Below are positions 33,136-48,435 of a stretch of 64,000 bases of DNA, piece after piece. The stretch is from Citrus sinensis (lineage: Eukaryota; Streptophyta; Magnoliopsida; Sapindales; Rutaceae): the NCBI RefSeq assembly GCF_022201045.2, contig NC_068557.1:26761501-26825500 (forward strand). The letters run 5' to 3'. The position numbers were made by a program, and so were the translations under genes. Every line of letters starts with the position of its first letter. The stretch's first letter is position 1. A model generated the notes under the pieces. It was not told where the DNA came from, ran no database searches, and saw only the letters and a list, made by a program, of their open reading frames with translations.

Positions 33136-36100
33136 CTACTTGTATGATATAGGGCCAGACCTTGACACTGCAAACCTAGGCAGTGGACTGGGACCCGTGT
33201 TCCCTGACGTCGAACCTTCGACGTACTTAACTTTCCGGCTTGAACTGTAATCCAGTGGCCCAGAACGGCGAACATTCCTATGTTTATTATCACTCTTCAG
33301 ATTTCCACTCTCAGTTTCATAGAGGTGTTCCTGACTAAGGGATGATGATCCTCTAAAGTAACCCGAATCGTAGGCACTATTCTGAGGAGTTGAATCTCCA
33401 CGGGGCTGTCTCGATACGGGAGATGCATGTGTTAATGATATGGCAGGTGAATGGTGGGGCGATGCACTTAATAATGCAAATGGGATTGACGGGGAATTTG
33501 AATAGTATTGACTGTATATTGAACGGAGAATGGCATAGGGAACATAGGGTTCAAGAGAAGTTCTTGGAAGGAATGGTGATATCTCAGAGAGTTGGTCCAG
33601 AAAAATAAGCTTGGCGACAAGATGAGATCTGCAAAATACAGAGATTCATCAACAGTGTCCATAGATTTCAGGTAAATTTGTTGAAAAGGACTTGAAAAGA
33701 ACTCAGAATGAGGAAATCATGCATGCCTGCCACACAAAATTAGATATGAACATAAATGCATGTCTGCATATCATAGCCATCTTACCTTGTAGCTTCATTC
33801 CACGAATCTAGAACTACTCCAGCAGCAAATTTGACAAAGACCTGCATTGCAGATTTAATGCTGGCTTCTGCAGAAACACGGCTTTGTATTTCAGAATCCA
33901 AAGTCTCACTGTCACGGCTATTTGAAAAAGACTGCCTCTGTTGATGTTCACGTTGCAATTTAACATATTCACGTCCTGCAATTACAGCACTAATGCATCT
34001 GCCAGAGCATTTCCATCGTGGAACAAAAAAGGATTTATTAATTTTTGAGACCTAATGATTTCCTTCATAGTGGATGCGAAAACCATAGATGCTCAATGAC
34101 AACAAGCATGATAAAGAGTTGTAGATCATCAGAACAATAAAATGTGCTAATATATGGTGATGCTATTTCACATGTAAAACCCAAATGAAAATATCTGACT
34201 AAGAATATGAAATCATTATTCAGTGAGATAAAAACCAATCAAACTGACAATTGGATGTAATGGCTGGTCAACAGTCAAGGGGCTTGGATAATTAGCATTC
34301 AGGCACTATAGTTTATTGATTTTCAAGTACATGTTGGAAAAAATAAAACCTCACCTTGCCAAGCAATGGATATTGTTGTTGAAGCCCCCAGTCTCAACAT
34401 TGAAGCCAGTAGTGTTCCAAATGTTGGACGTTATGAAGATTGCAAATAGGTAAGGCAACAAGCTCCATGAATCATCATTTGCACCTCCAACCTCTTCCAA
34501 AATTGATCTTACCCACTCAGAATCATGATCGACAACCACACCAACACTGTTCGCCACCCCTTTCATCCTCCTGATTTCCTTCTTTTCAGGTATTCCTTGA
34601 GGTATATGCTTAACTACCCCGGCTAGTAACGAGTGTATTAACGGGGCACCTTCTTCAAGAATGGCTCCAGCTGCTTCAGCAAGAAGGTTATCAAAAGCCA
34701 ATGCCTGCCCTGCTTCAATACAGAATCCAATTAACGTGTCCAAATCCACAATCTGCTTCAAACATGCCTCTCTTTCTATTCTGTCACCTGAATGCATGCT
34801 GCCAGCAATTGCCTCTAATACCTCACGGTTTGACCGTAATGATGTGTCAATGCAATTCAAGAGAGCTGCTGTGTGATCTTTCATCATTCTGTCCAGTCTG
34901 TCCACTCCGTAGCAACCAAAGAGACGAACAAAGGCCTGCAGCTCTCTTAGATCTGTGACCGACTCAGCAAAATATCCACCAACAGGCCTAGTGCTTTTGA
35001 AGCATTTATGGATAGGTGTAAACAGGATTCCAGCACCAGATATATCCTTGACAATATTTTCCATGTACCAGTTACATACAACTTCAGTGGCTGTTCCAGC
35101 TAGTTGCTCTGCTGGTTTATCAAACAAATGCAGAGATGTAACTGGGCCTGTGAATGCCTCTGAGAGTAAAACTTCTCGAATACCCTGTGTTAGGTCCATG
35201 CTAATATGTTGCTCTGCCAGGTGGACAATGCTCATATGTCTGCGAATCATTGACTCAAGGGTAGAAGGCCTTTGAAGATCATTATCAGTTTTCAGTGCAG
35301 CAAGCAATCTCCTCTTGAAATTTCCAAGGATGCATTCCCTCATATACTAGCAGAATATTATAATGAATAATGACAATGATGTGATCAGATTTCATACACC
35401 ACGGTATGCACAAATGAAAAATCATTTGGAAATAAAGATACATGAACATTGGACTAGCATATTCAATTTGGTCATTTCAGGACCTCCAAGCCAGAATTTA
35501 TAAATAAATATCTGCTCAAGTAAAAGCCTGCTAATAACATAGGTCTCATTTTGAATTTCAATCCAATTCAAAAACTTGACAGCTAGAAGATACATATTAT
35601 TTTTACCTTCGTTTTTTTTTTAAATTTAATTATAGCTTGAAAGTATTACTCGCTTTAGAATTGCACTTTGAAAGCTTGCCACAAGTATGCACTATTATTT
35701 CTCTAGTCTTTTTTCTCCCCAAACAGATAAATGAAATAAAACAACTTCAAACATATGTGATTCAAATACTTGGTTATTTCTGTATGTAGTAATGTAAAAT
35801 TAGCATAATCGAAGCATGCCTAAGGGACAATGCAAAATAACAGAGAAAATAAAAAAAACAGTAGAATCAGACTCTTGATATAACTTGCCATTATGATGTT
35901 CAAGATGAACCTGCTGATGTAACTTGACATGATTATCATAATGATCTGAATATTCACGGTGACCCAAAAAAAAAAAAAACTAGAGGACAATGAACCGACA
36001 AGAAACTCAATCTCTCTTTAAGTGACTGGAAAAACGGCAGGCACTGTAAAGCTTATTAATGAGGTCTGAAAAAGAAAGAAGATTAAATTTGACAGAAGGT

Positions 36101-39100
36101 TAATTGACAAAAGAACTATATAATAAAAGAGAAGGGACAAATAAAAAAAAAAACTGTCTATTAAGAAAAGAGGTAAGCAAACCAGTCGGTATCATCATTA
36201 TGCAAGCACAAAGAAAATGAAAAGCATAGAAGGTACGCGTACATCCAATTCTGCTACCACAAAAGGAAAAAGGATGGGTATGTGGATTAGAAACTCACCT
36301 CTCTCAGAACGAAGACGTGGTTAAGAACACATATTGGTTCCATATCATTCAAAACTGAACATAGGTTGGTCAACCTTTGCATTGCAGCTTCTAACCTGCC
36401 AGAAACAAAATGGTTAAGAGGCCCTCAGCAAATTGCAGGTTCCTCCAGAAGAAAAAAGATTCCTTGCCTTGATCAAAAGTGCCTTACATTTTAATAGAAT
36501 TATTATTTTCAGGATAGCTCTCATGACCAGGCAATGGAAAACCAGCAGCTACTTTTGGAGATTTTGCTGAAGGAACTGAAACTCTTGAAGCATTGTTCAG
36601 ATAAAATGCAGCCTGCTCTGGGAGAAGCTGAGAATTTGCTCAGAATTAGTTTTGCGAAACATATTACAACCAAGGATTTTCTCATGCCATAACATAAATG
36701 AAGAAAATGAACCTGAATCTCCAGAGCACCAAATCCTCCTTCAGAATCTAGAATGTTGATCAACCCTTCCAATCCTCCCATGATAGATTCAATAAGAGAC
36801 TCAACATAAAGAACTGCATCTCGCCCAATTTTTGTTACCTGCAGGCAGTAACATAAAAAGTACAGTCTTAGTCATTCCATTCCTTTTTATTTACATGAGT
36901 TCAAAAATAGCTTTGTGTAACATGTTAATGATAGACAATAATCATTCCAGCAATTTATGCATTACGGGATAGACGAGCCAATGGCTGAGATTATGAAGAA
37001 AATAAAAAAGATATATATTATCACAATTTTCAGATTTCAAAATTTCAACTGTGGCTGAATTCATGTGTTATCCATATTTCACTATAATTCAAGGGAGAAA
37101 AAAAAACATCTAATTCCGTTTCAGACTTGAATAGAAAACATGAGATCCATAAACAAATACTTTTGAGGAAGGTAAGTCAATGACCATTTTCATCCTTTAA
37201 GCCTTCTGGAAACTAATAAAATCACACAATGCAACAAGACTTCTATAATCCAAATGCTGAGAATTATAAAGTCATTGAACCTAGATGCAAAATGAATTTC
37301 ATTCACAAGAAGTGTCATTCAATATAACTAAAAGATTCAAACGTATGGCTCTATAAAAAGTAGAAATCAGAAAGTATCTAAATGGAAATTAAAAATCAAA
37401 AGGATGAATGCTGAAAACTTTTTTGTATTTTTGGTTGGAGGTTGCAAAATTTATAAAAGTGAAAACAAAAACAAGAAAAAGCATGCTGAGCAGTTTGGGC
37501 TTTATAAGATGCACATACTTGTTATCATGCTCTTGATTCTTCAATCTCATAAAGGTTTTTTCAATTGTAAGCAACACTTTAAGCATATTAACCGTAGTTT
37601 GTTGCAGTAATGAAACATCAGTTCTGGGAGCATTGATCGATGGAATTTTTACCATCTATGACACAAGAGTTTTATTCCTAAAACTGTATGGTTTTCAGTA
37701 TGGAAAAGTACAACAATTTAAGGATGCCAGCAGGATTCAGCAGAGAGGAGGATTCTGTGAAGGCAGTTGGATTACCTCTTCAGGTACAATTGGAGAAGCA
37801 CACTCAGGGAAACTACTAGCCACACCAAGCCATGCACAACAATGCTGAGGACGTCCTTCTGGTCCAAACATAGTGTTCCTAAAAACCTGTAACAAGAGTG
37901 AAGTCAAATCAAAATTACATTTCCAGTCTAATTGTTCCAAGTAAATCAGTATTTAAATTCTTAAGTAATAACATACTGCTGTAAGGTGCTGGTGGTAGAA
38001 ATACAGCTTTTTGAGACTTCCATGCTTTGATAACTGAGACTCCAGTTCATCAACACATCTGTATTGAACAAAATTCAACACGTCGTTTAATACAGAGAGA
38101 TACATTTCAGAAGATAATCCTTTCTTATTGCAAATCGAGTTTAGCAGCGAAGGTAATTCACTAATAAGGATGAAAACTCGATAAGAATCACAACAAAAAT
38201 AGAAGTCCTGGAGAATACCTGGACCAATTGTACGCAGCATTTCCTTCTGATAGCAATCCCTCCTTTCCTGTAGAAACAGTAGCCTTCTCCAAATGTCTAA
38301 TGTTTATAGATGACCGAGAAGATGTGACAATCATCAATATTGATAACCAATCCTTGCGGAAATCCTGATTGACAATCAGAAATTACCATCTATCAAGTAA
38401 AAGAATTGTAAAGAAACCCATTTCAACCAAAAACTATAATCATGGTAAAACAAAAATAACAATGGCAAAAAGAAATTATCAGTTCACAGTAGTTTAACTG
38501 AACATTTAAGATAACATTTAGAAAAGAAAACCTAGTAGTAGATAATGATGTGTTTCTATCACCGAATAAGATTATTAACTTAAGCCAACTAATAGAAAGC
38601 CACACAGCAGTATAATCTATGTTCCAAAATAGTATAGATGGATTATACCCCGTAGCTTGATCATGGTACACAAGAATTAACAGAATAAACAAACACTGCA
38701 TGTTAATAAGTAAACAAAATTCCAAAGCCTTTCATTTCCAATTTACACATTACCAGAAAGAATGACGTGCTAGAACCCATTTTAAAAAGATAAGCTCATT
38801 TTATATTGGATTCAGTGAAACAGGTTTCAAACAAGTGTACCGCGTGCAGATACAAAAGATGTACAAACAAATAGTGCAACCCAAATTTTATTCAAGTTTA
38901 AGCAAACAAAGGCATCAATTATGTGATAAACAGAAATAAGTGAAACCACTAGCATTAAGATGCGAAAGCAAACAAGAGTACACACAGACGCAAATGATCA
39001 ACAAAAATACTTCCTCTAAGGTTCTCAATTAACAATTAAGAATCTCCAAAGGTATCTGAAAAATCAACAAAGTTACGCATTGTTAATTTCATGTCACTAT

Positions 39101-42100
39101 GTAACCAACTAGCTAGAATATGATAAGACTTTAGCTTTGGAAAGCAACCAGCAACATTTTTCTGCTATGCAAGAGTGACTCAATAGTTATATCAAGAATA
39201 AGAAATATTCATAGAGGTGAATAATCATAGCTCAAAGAAAGTCAAGTGGTTTTCAGAAGCCACCGTAAGTCCTTCATCCTGATCAAATAGAAAATGCCAA
39301 AATGGTTTGCAAAGATCTCTTACGGATAGATCGCATGTGATGGCAGATATGTTTTCACCCTGTGGTTTTGGTATGTTTTCAAGGTGCTGAACTATCCGTT
39401 GAAAAAGTCCTTTCAACGTTGCATCAAGATCAAGGGCCACCATTCCCGCAGTTCCCAACAAAAACCGGATTCTACCAGCGCATGAAGAAAGATATGATAA
39501 TGCATAACCTCGGATAGCTGCATTTAAAAACCAAAAGAAAAAAAAAGTTTCAAAATCTAGCTCATCTATACAACTGAGGAACCTTTCAGTGCACTTACAG
39601 ACAAAAATGCAAAGCGTGTTGCAGCTCAATAATGTTCAACAACCACGAAGGCAGTACAGTTGCTCTCAAACAAAATAGTTAACAGGCATAACAAAGTGTC
39701 CTCCAAGCCTTCTTTCCCTATTCCTCCTAGACACCCCTCTCTTTTGAAAAAGGGAAAGAAGAATTGTGCACGCCACACAAGCTTTTTTCCTTTTCCCCAA
39801 CAAACAAGAAAAACTAAATTAATGAAATACTTTTGTTATAAAAGTTACTGTTTTAGCCCTTACAAGATAGAAACTTTCTGTTAGGAGATACTTTCTTATT
39901 TATAAATTCTTAGCTGTTTTGGGGGCTAATGGACATCTTTTTTGCCTTTTGCAAAATTTTTATGTATTCAATCTACTTAATTTTTTTCTAAAATATTCTA
40001 CCAAAAGCAAATATTACAAAATCAAGATTGCAGAATGCCAAGAATCAACAAGTTGTTAACAAAAATGAATGAAACATCATTGTATTCGCCAGAAAACAAA
40101 GCCCACAACATAATGAAGAAAATGATCCTTATTTCATAAAATTCAAAATATATACCAAGATCACCACCACAACCTTGCAATCAAGAACTAAATGATGAAA
40201 AGTCTCTCTATCCATTTCTAGAAAACAGCACGAACTAATCACCAAATTGCTTGCAAATGCAAAGAAATTATTTGCTATAATAGAATGTATTTTACTGCTT
40301 TTCACAAGTTCATATTCTTTCACTCAAGTTGTTCAAGGATTTCAAAGTCACAATTATGCATATAATGTACAAATGAAAATTATATTTGCCAAATATGAAA
40401 AATTGGTCTATGAATCACTCGTGTAACCTGCAATATACTTGCGTACTAGGCAGCATAGGCGGTCCATTCCATCTAACAAGAACCCAATAGTTGGATCATT
40501 TGGATCCTGCAACCAAAATCAAATTAAGCACAGCACTGGCTGGTAGGGCTAATTACAGAGGAATTTCATGGTAAGAAACACCTGTCATACCAGGGAAAAA
40601 TTAACTTACTATGTCCACTGCTACCGTTCGAGTAGTTTTGGATTTTGATGATGCAACTCCAACATGTTGAAAATACCAGATCACCTCATTTTGGGCCAGT
40701 GCCAAGGCAGAGAACACCATCTACAGAAAAACACCAAATTTTTAGAAAAGACATTTTTTCAAGGAGTATTACAGAATTGATTATGCTTGAACATGTGCAA
40801 ATTTGATTTCTATTAAATTACAAATCCATTGAGAGGAAGAAATACTAAAAATCTATCAATTTTTTGCACTTCTTTCGCATTTTCTAATAAAAATTGAAAT
40901 ATGTTAAAAGCATAGCTACCATCAGTTTTGCAAAATCAACCTTTGTCCATAAGAATAAAATGTATAAGATCATATCAGGCATCTAAGTATTTATACATAA
41001 AGATTAAGAAAATGCAGGTAATTTTCGTTTTCATTTTTTCTTTCCTGGGTCAAAATAGCACAAATCAATAAGTCTAAAACAAATCCAACAACAGTATTAC
41101 CTGAATGTTTGGAGCTAATAAACTTGGCTGATCGGTAAAAAAGAGCACCATTCTTCCAATTTCTTGCTTCAATAATATTCTCCTCTCCCGGTGTATCACG
41201 TCACACGATAAAATTGCTTGCTCATGAACCTCACTGCAATAATGAATCACTTGAACATCTCATACACAATGTTGATGTGTCCAGAAATATAAAGTACTCC
41301 ATAGACCAGCTAAACAATGAACAAAGGGAACCAGACAATTCCCAACATCAGTGAGACTATTTAAAGATAGGATGCAAGCAGACAAGCAAATGCACCAAGT
41401 AAATTACTGACAACTCTAGATAGCCATAAAATTTTTGCCAGTCAAAGCACCACTTCAAAAGCATTCACATCAGAAGACAAATATTTTTCTGAAACCTTCC
41501 AAAACTTTCAGAATCTCCTAAAAAATTATCACTTTCAATGAAAGACGGGGATGAAGTTTCTTATAGGTGAAATTTAGAAGTAATTCTGCAATCCAGTTGC
41601 AATCAGTGAATACGTGTCAAACCATTGTCAGGTTATCTGACTCAGATATCAAGTCTATCCCCATATGATGAATGGATTTTTTTTCATTTTTCTTGTTATT
41701 ATTATTTTTTAATAGGAAAGAAAGAAACTTGTATTAATAAGAAACACATGTACAAAAAGTGAAAAAGGTGTCCACAAAAAAGGACCCCTTAAGATCACAA
41801 AAAGATCTATACAATAGAATACTGATCAGATTTTATAATTAGTATAGGATCTATAAGACTATAAGATCTCACCCAAAAAAAAAAAAAAATCAAAACTCAA
41901 AAACACAGATTTAAGCCAACACCCTTTCCCATTTTTCTAGGATTCTTGTAAATTCCTCTTACACAAGCAGTTCCTTATAACACAGTAATTTATTATTTGA
42001 TTTCACAGCAGTGTTGCAAAGAGAAAGAAGTTAGCTCATGTTTTAAAGCTTTGTTATACCTTATCATCTTCTCAACCTGCTTTGCCACACTATATTCCAA

Positions 42101-45100
42101 ATCTGCTTCCTTCTGCTTAGTACGTCCAGATTTTGCCATCTTTTTCGATTCCAATATCCGTGGTAAAACATATAACTGATAATCCTCATGCAACAGTATA
42201 TACTGTGTGTACAAAGTCGCTACAACAATAAGCTACCAGAAAAAAAAAGAATTTCCATTTCAAGAACAGGCGACCATACTCACCTCATCTCTGAATAATG
42301 AAAGAACTAAATTTTCCTTCAGTACAACCTATAAGCCATGAAAAAGGATGAGTAAGTCAGAGAAAAACCAGCACAGCAGAAACAGTGAAGTAGCATCACG
42401 TCTAAAAGAAAAGCTGGAACATCAAGAACTGATTTGCATGTAAACAGTGCTGAAAAAAATAAAGAAGCAAACGTATACAATCCATTCAGGAGCTTTGCTA
42501 AGCATATACAATCCATTCAATAAGCAACTTGTTAAACAGTGCCGCATTCTAATATTTAGCTTAATTGAACTGAAGAAAAGAAATAATACAAAACCACTAG
42601 CAAGGCTTACTAAGTCACACCAATGTACGTGGGACGTATACTAATACAGATTGACATGGGCATCTAAAAATTAAAAAGAAAGAAAAAAAAAAGTAGCATC
42701 CAATTCACTCTGTTTATATACATATGCAGCGTATGTGGTAGCCTATGTTATAGAGTTTTTGAAGATTTCATGTCAAACACCTTATTGCGATGCATTCACA
42801 ACACTTTCGTCAAGCTCTCATATTGATTATAAGAACACCAAGCAAAAATTTACATATTCAATGCCTTATAATTTTAATTTGAAGAAAATAGAGCAATCTC
42901 TCTCCCAGAATTCATTGTATGCACTTCATGTTAGTAGTGTATCAAATTTCACAGGATTAGTAATCAGTAAATGCATATATCTTCATCCTGCCAGCACAGA
43001 TTCAATTTGATCAGATACTTTATTGCATAACAAGAGAAGAAAATTTATTTTAAAAAAAATTGGGGGAATGTTACCAGAGCAATATCAATGCTGGTGACAC
43101 GGAGCAGCTCATCAGGGCAAACAAGATAACCAAGTAACACCCACTCCCGATAAGAAGTGACATTCGCTAGATCTTGGGCTCTCTGCAAGGTGTGAATTCC
43201 CAAAGTGGTTAATAGTGAACAAGGTAAGTCAAGTAGAGAAACAGTAGCAAGCTGAAAACAAGAATGAATCTCAGAATCATCCTAAACAACAGCATGTACC
43301 ATGGGATGAGCAGAATTAGTGAGTATGTCCGGATACCGAGGATGATATGGACTCAAAAATCCCTCATTTCTCAGCTTCCTTGTATCTGTAGATAAAAAAA
43401 TAATAGGACCAACAGCCTCCAATACCTGGAAATAAAAAATAAAATTTCAATAATATTAAACACTTAAACATGAATACAAACGGAAGAATCATATAACTTT
43501 GAGGTCGTATGAGATACCATACTGGTCAAAGTTGACTAACATAGCTAAAAAATACAGAGAGATGAGCAGTAAATCCGCTGAGCATAGCTCGAAAACAGAA
43601 ACCAGAGGCAGAATATCAAAAAGATATTGAGGATGGTAATTTCAGGCACTAATCTACGTCATAACAACAGCAACGCAAGAAAAGGGATGCAAACTACCTC
43701 TCCGATACGTGGACTGACAAAATTTAGGTCTTCTTGTAACCCTTTCAATGGTGGATCATAAGAATCTATGAATTGAACCAACCTGAAAATTCAAGGACAG
43801 ACATGCAAATAGGACATGAAATAAGCAAGAAGAATAATTATAAGGGAGAAAAAGAAAAACTAAAGCACAACTCAACCACGCTACCAGGTACTAGATCGAG
43901 TAACTGGATAGTGCAACTATGATTTATTTGCACTAAAAGGACCCATCTATGGTTCAAAAAAGAAAATATTAGAAATAATACACAGCGTGGTCAACCATGA
44001 TCGAAGCAAGTCTGGTTTGGCTACCAATATCAAGATAGACTCAAGTTTAGCTTACATCAAGCAGGCCTAGACCAAGGATAAAGGAGTCTATTCTAGAATC
44101 CATGGATGTCTCTGTAACACTTCAAGAAAAGCCGACGGGTCAGTCAATCGAGGCTATTTTAAATTACAATTGGAAGCCACCTGAAGAGACCTTAGGTAAC
44201 ATCGGGTGACTGGAATTGAGAAGAAGGAACCAAGAACAAGTGCATGAGTGCAAAGAGAGAGAAGTCCTCGGAAATGTTGTGATTCCTAAATCTCAACAAA
44301 AAACTGTCAAATCATTTCTTTCCTGGGAGGACTAAAGCTTTCCTCTAAAGAAATTCTAAACAGTGATTGAACAGACAATGCCATGTCAGGAAGTTGTTGA
44401 AATTATTCTACTGCTCGTGAGAAAAAATATAAGCTGTCACTTCCAAATAAAAGTAAATAAATAAATAAGCTTTTATAACAAATTTCAATTAATATAAGAG
44501 GTAGCAGGAGCATCAATATCATCTTTTCACAAAAAGATAAATTGAATCATTGATGTTTCCATGCATGCATACTGAAGGAATCAAGAAAAGAACAAACTTT
44601 AATTCATTCTTCACATATAGTTATTTTTCTTAGGAAGCAGAAAAAGATTATTTGAAACTGGAAAGTTGAGAATTGGCTTATTGAAGATCTCATTGATGGA
44701 CAGAAAAACAAGAAAAGAAAATATATGTTGAGACGTCCTTTCTTTTAACTTAGCAAAGAACAACTATCGAGCTACATAAAACATGTTTAATTTCAAGAAT
44801 CAACTTCAAACTTCATCCGGTTTCCTAATGCAGCAGCAAAGTAGATAAAACCAGCTTTGACCAGCAAATTAACAAGAGAAACGAAACTTCAATCATTTCA
44901 AGAAAATTCACAAATACTCAAGGACAGAAATACACAGTTCATGAAACTGAATTATACTTATTTGCAAAATGGTATAGTCAAAAGGAAGGTAGCCAGGACA
45001 GATCCTAGCACATCAGGTAAAACAACAAATATTAAGACAGAAATTTTTTTAAAAAAAGGACAAAATTCTTACCGATGATAATAATCAAAGTCTCGGTCAT

Positions 45101-46717
45101 TTCTTGACATGGCATGCAAAAGGTTATACATTTGCAGCATCATCTTCCTTGGCATCTGATATGAAAGCGTCAATTGCATTGTAACAGAAAAACTCAAATA
45201 CATATACATAAAACAGAAAAAAGTGATTACATAGAAATGAATAGTTTGGGGGGAAAACAATTCCCATAACATTGACTGACTAAACATTTATGAAAGTTGA
45301 CTTGCCTTCTCAGAGAAAAGGTTAACCCGGACGAAGGAGCAGAACAGATCCATAAACGCATGTAGTATAAGTGAGTTCTGATGGGGCTGCAAAATACTGT
45401 GCCAAGTTATCAGAGTTATAATGAAGAAATTCACGAATCATGTTTACCCACATCTAAAGAACAAGAATGTACCATTGAACACTTTTACATGCATTGACAC
45501 ATATCAACATGGGTACAACAGAGATATTTATAAGAAAGTACTAGTAACATTTTCTTTATTTCTAAGATCGTGTTTTGACACCTTGTTTCGAGCAATATAT
45601 CAAAACCCAAACCAATGTCCTTGTAACAACAACAAAAACAATATATATATATATATACATACATGCGTATCCAAGAGAATCAATTTTGAACTCACCAACA
45701 AGGTAATAACCGTACTACTTAGATCCAATATAAGTCGCAGTGCTTGTTCCCGAAATGCCATCAAGTCAAGAAGCAGCTGATCCACACAGAAGAGATGTGA
45801 TTTTACCAATAACCGAGTTGCAATGCAAAATATATATATATATATATATATCATTAAAATAAAAATAAAAAGTCAGAATGTTTGCAATTTTTATGTCATT
45901 ATCTAACGTGAATATAAGTCTAATGAGCATTTTCATTGAACAAAGTTGAGGTAGCAGCCTAATAGCTTCCCAGTAATAAATTCTTGCTTGAGTCATCAAA
46001 TCTAGCAATAATAGCAGGAAAACAACAAATTTGATACCTTCATCGATGGCTTTCAACATTTTTCCTTTTGATTGTCTTAGTGGTTATGCAAGAAATGCAT
46101 AACATTTTCACAAAGAGGGTACATACCTGAACCCATGGTTCCAAGCTCTGCAGATGAACTTCTGCACTGTCATGCAAAGCATCCAAAGAAGGTTTATCAA
46201 CCTGCATCAGTAATTATACAAATAGTAAAATTACCTAATCCTCTATTCATTAACCAACTAAAATAAAACCTGAAAATTTTAACACACACAGGTCCATCCT
46301 TACACGTTCAAGTTGCAACTTGCTAAAGTGCTCTGGAAACTTTTTTGATAACAGCAAACATATCCTCGGATGGTTTGGGAACACACCCGATTTCCAGAAT
46401 GCTTCAGAATACATATGACCCACTGGATCTGGGTAATCCAATATTTGATTTAATCTATACATCTTGGCCATTAGTCCATCAGCAACTTCAATAAGTTGAA
46501 CAACCCACTGCATGTTCAAACCTTTATGGGACCCACCATAACCCTGGACCTTTCCATCAAAACTAGCATTTCTAGAGGACCTCGATGACACAGGGGAACT
46601 CATGTCAGGACCCAAGTACTCAGTCCATCTTGATGGACCCTCCCACTCCCTTGACCTTCCACCAGTAGGTGATGATGATGCATCTTGGGCAGAATAATGT
46701 TGCCACGATTTTGCCAT
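33136..46717 (-). CDS. NAP1: NAP1/GNARLED (HEM/NCKAP1 family), SCAR/WAVE complex subunit
   Basis: Twenty-three coding exons join in frame to 1385 aa: 46304-46717, 46127-46201, 45696-45776, 45306-45386, 45073-45155, 43698-43782, 43300-43425, 43075-43182, 42284-42328, 42060-42202, 41101-41233, 40610-40720, 40428-40506, 39324-39517, 38219-38364, 37977-38058, 37776-37886, 36713-36838, 36488-36627, 36299-36395, 34355-35346, 33786-33998, 33136-33628. Recognised by REWEGPSRWTEYLG at the N-terminus, LDLMAFREQALRLILDLSS, GGLEGLINILDSEGGFGALE, the single long exon 21, and the end LPRFAVSRSGPISYK. NAP1 with SRA1/PIR121 holds SCAR and activates ARP2/3 actin nucleation, shaping trichomes and pavement cells (established in Arabidopsis, where the protein is about 1425 aa). 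The intron between exons 4 and 5 (45156-45305) starts AAG|GCAAGT, so it is GC-AG; all others are GT-AG. No damage seen. Confidence 0.95.
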
Positions 46718-48263
46718 GAACTAATGAATAAACTCTTACTTTCTACAAATAGAAGTTGGAGTTGAGAGTCAAGAATCTACAACATGAAGGAGTTTAATCT
46801 CTACATGCTTCCCCACAATCACATCAAAAATTCATTTAATTAATAGAATGACACAACCAAAATTTTCCCCGGCACAATATAGGAAACAGAGAATCATTGA
46901 CAACAGAACTTAAAATTAGAAAATAAATAAAATAAGACTGAATTTTTTTTTCCTCTTCACTGCAGTTTGCTCTGCTGCTAAACATGGAAGAATCCTACAT
47001 ATGTTATCCTATCAAAATCTCCAGCTCTTTCGGTTAATTAAGCAATCTTATCCCAGAAAATTTATCATCACTGTATGCTAATGTGCTGTTCGGTGTCAAA
47101 ATAAATAGAATAAAAATAGTTGAATATGAAATTGTGCGTCACATTTCCTTAGAATGAGTTCAGTTTTAATATCAAAGAACTTAAGAAGAACAACTCCCAG
47201 CATTACAGCTACCGATTATTTATATGAACTAAAAAAAAATACTACACAAAACAAATAAAAATCTCATTACTAGCAGCATCAAGAACCCAAATTTATCAAA
47301 ATTTAGCAATTCCACTCAAACTGACTCTAAAAGTCGAACGCTACCGATATTTTCGAAAACAAAAGGTATTAAAAAACTCTAGGCTCGACTATATACAGTC
47401 AAAATTTGACAATTCATTCTCTCTCTCTGGCCACATTTTATCGGAAACCAAACGGACGTCAATTAGTTGAAGAGAAAGTACCGTCACAGTTCAGAGCTCG
47501 AAATTCAAAGCCAGTGTGACTTTCAGTTTCTGCGAAAGCCTCAGCTTCAGATCTGAGGCTCTGCAGCTTATAACGAAGAATCAGAAACTCTCTTCCACAG
47601 AGAGAAAGTCTAGAGATAGAGAGAGAGGAGGTTAGTTGGTTTGGTTTTTAGTAGCAGAGCTGGGTTTTGAGCAAAACGGAAATGTCCTAATTTATTTTAT
47701 TTATTTAAATCGCTTGATTTTTCTTAATTCATTTCAATTAATTAATTAATTTAAGCGACTGGAATCAAAAAACTAGTTCGCACGACGTCGCTTCGCGTAT
47801 ACTGTGGTCCATACACACGTATTATTGACGTACACATTGGTCGAGACTCGTGATCGTATTAATGCGAAAATACGTTCGGGTTCTTGACTTCTTACAATTT
47901 CTAAATTAAGGTCATAGATTGTCTGTTTGTATCAAACGGGTGCCTAGCTCTCTCTAAATTAGGGAAACGCCCTTTGAAAGAAAGATCCCGTGACGTATAA
48001 ACCAGCGTATATTTGGATCATTTCAATTGGAATTACGAATCTATCTTATGCAAAATAATCAAACTACTAATTATTTTAATAATATGTTAATCAATAATGT
48101 TAGGACTTAGGAATCCTAACATTTATGCCCATTGTTGTTTGCAAGTCATCTCTTCAATGATAAATTTCATAATTTATAGAATTATGTATTTACCATCAAA
48201 TAAAAAAATATCACAAAATTTGAGGATTAAGTTGGAACTTAAATATTAAGATGTCTAGTGCTA

Positions 48264-48435
48264 ATCAGAGAAATGTTTCAATTCAGAATTTTAAAATGCA
48301 GGAAAGTTTGAAAAAATTTTAAAACCACACGATTTTAAAGGCTTAAAACTGTAAACCTTTAAAACATTTAAAACCGTGCGGTTTTAAAATTTTCTCGAAC
48401 TTTCCCGCACTTTAAAATTCTGAACTAAAAAATTA
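48264..48435. mobile_element. Mutator-like foldback MITE, about 172 bp
   Basis: A 9-bp direct repeat CTAGTGCTA flanks it (48255-48263 and 48436-48444). Inside, TTCAGAATTTTAAAATGCAG and the following about 55 bp at the left are the near-perfect reverse complement of the right arm. Target duplications of 9-10 bp with long inverted arms fit Mutator-like elements. No coding sequence. Confidence 0.75.

Noticed and set aside
37389..37655. Minus-strand frame ending in a hydrophobic segment within a NAP1 intron
   Set aside because: It lies between exons 17 and 18, and the NAP1 reading frame joins correctly without it.
41680..41790. AT-rich stretch with GTATTAATAAGAAACACATG in a NAP1 intron as a possible retroelement end
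   Set aside because: Looked like a LINE- or LTR-type fragment, but no paired terminus or target duplication was found.
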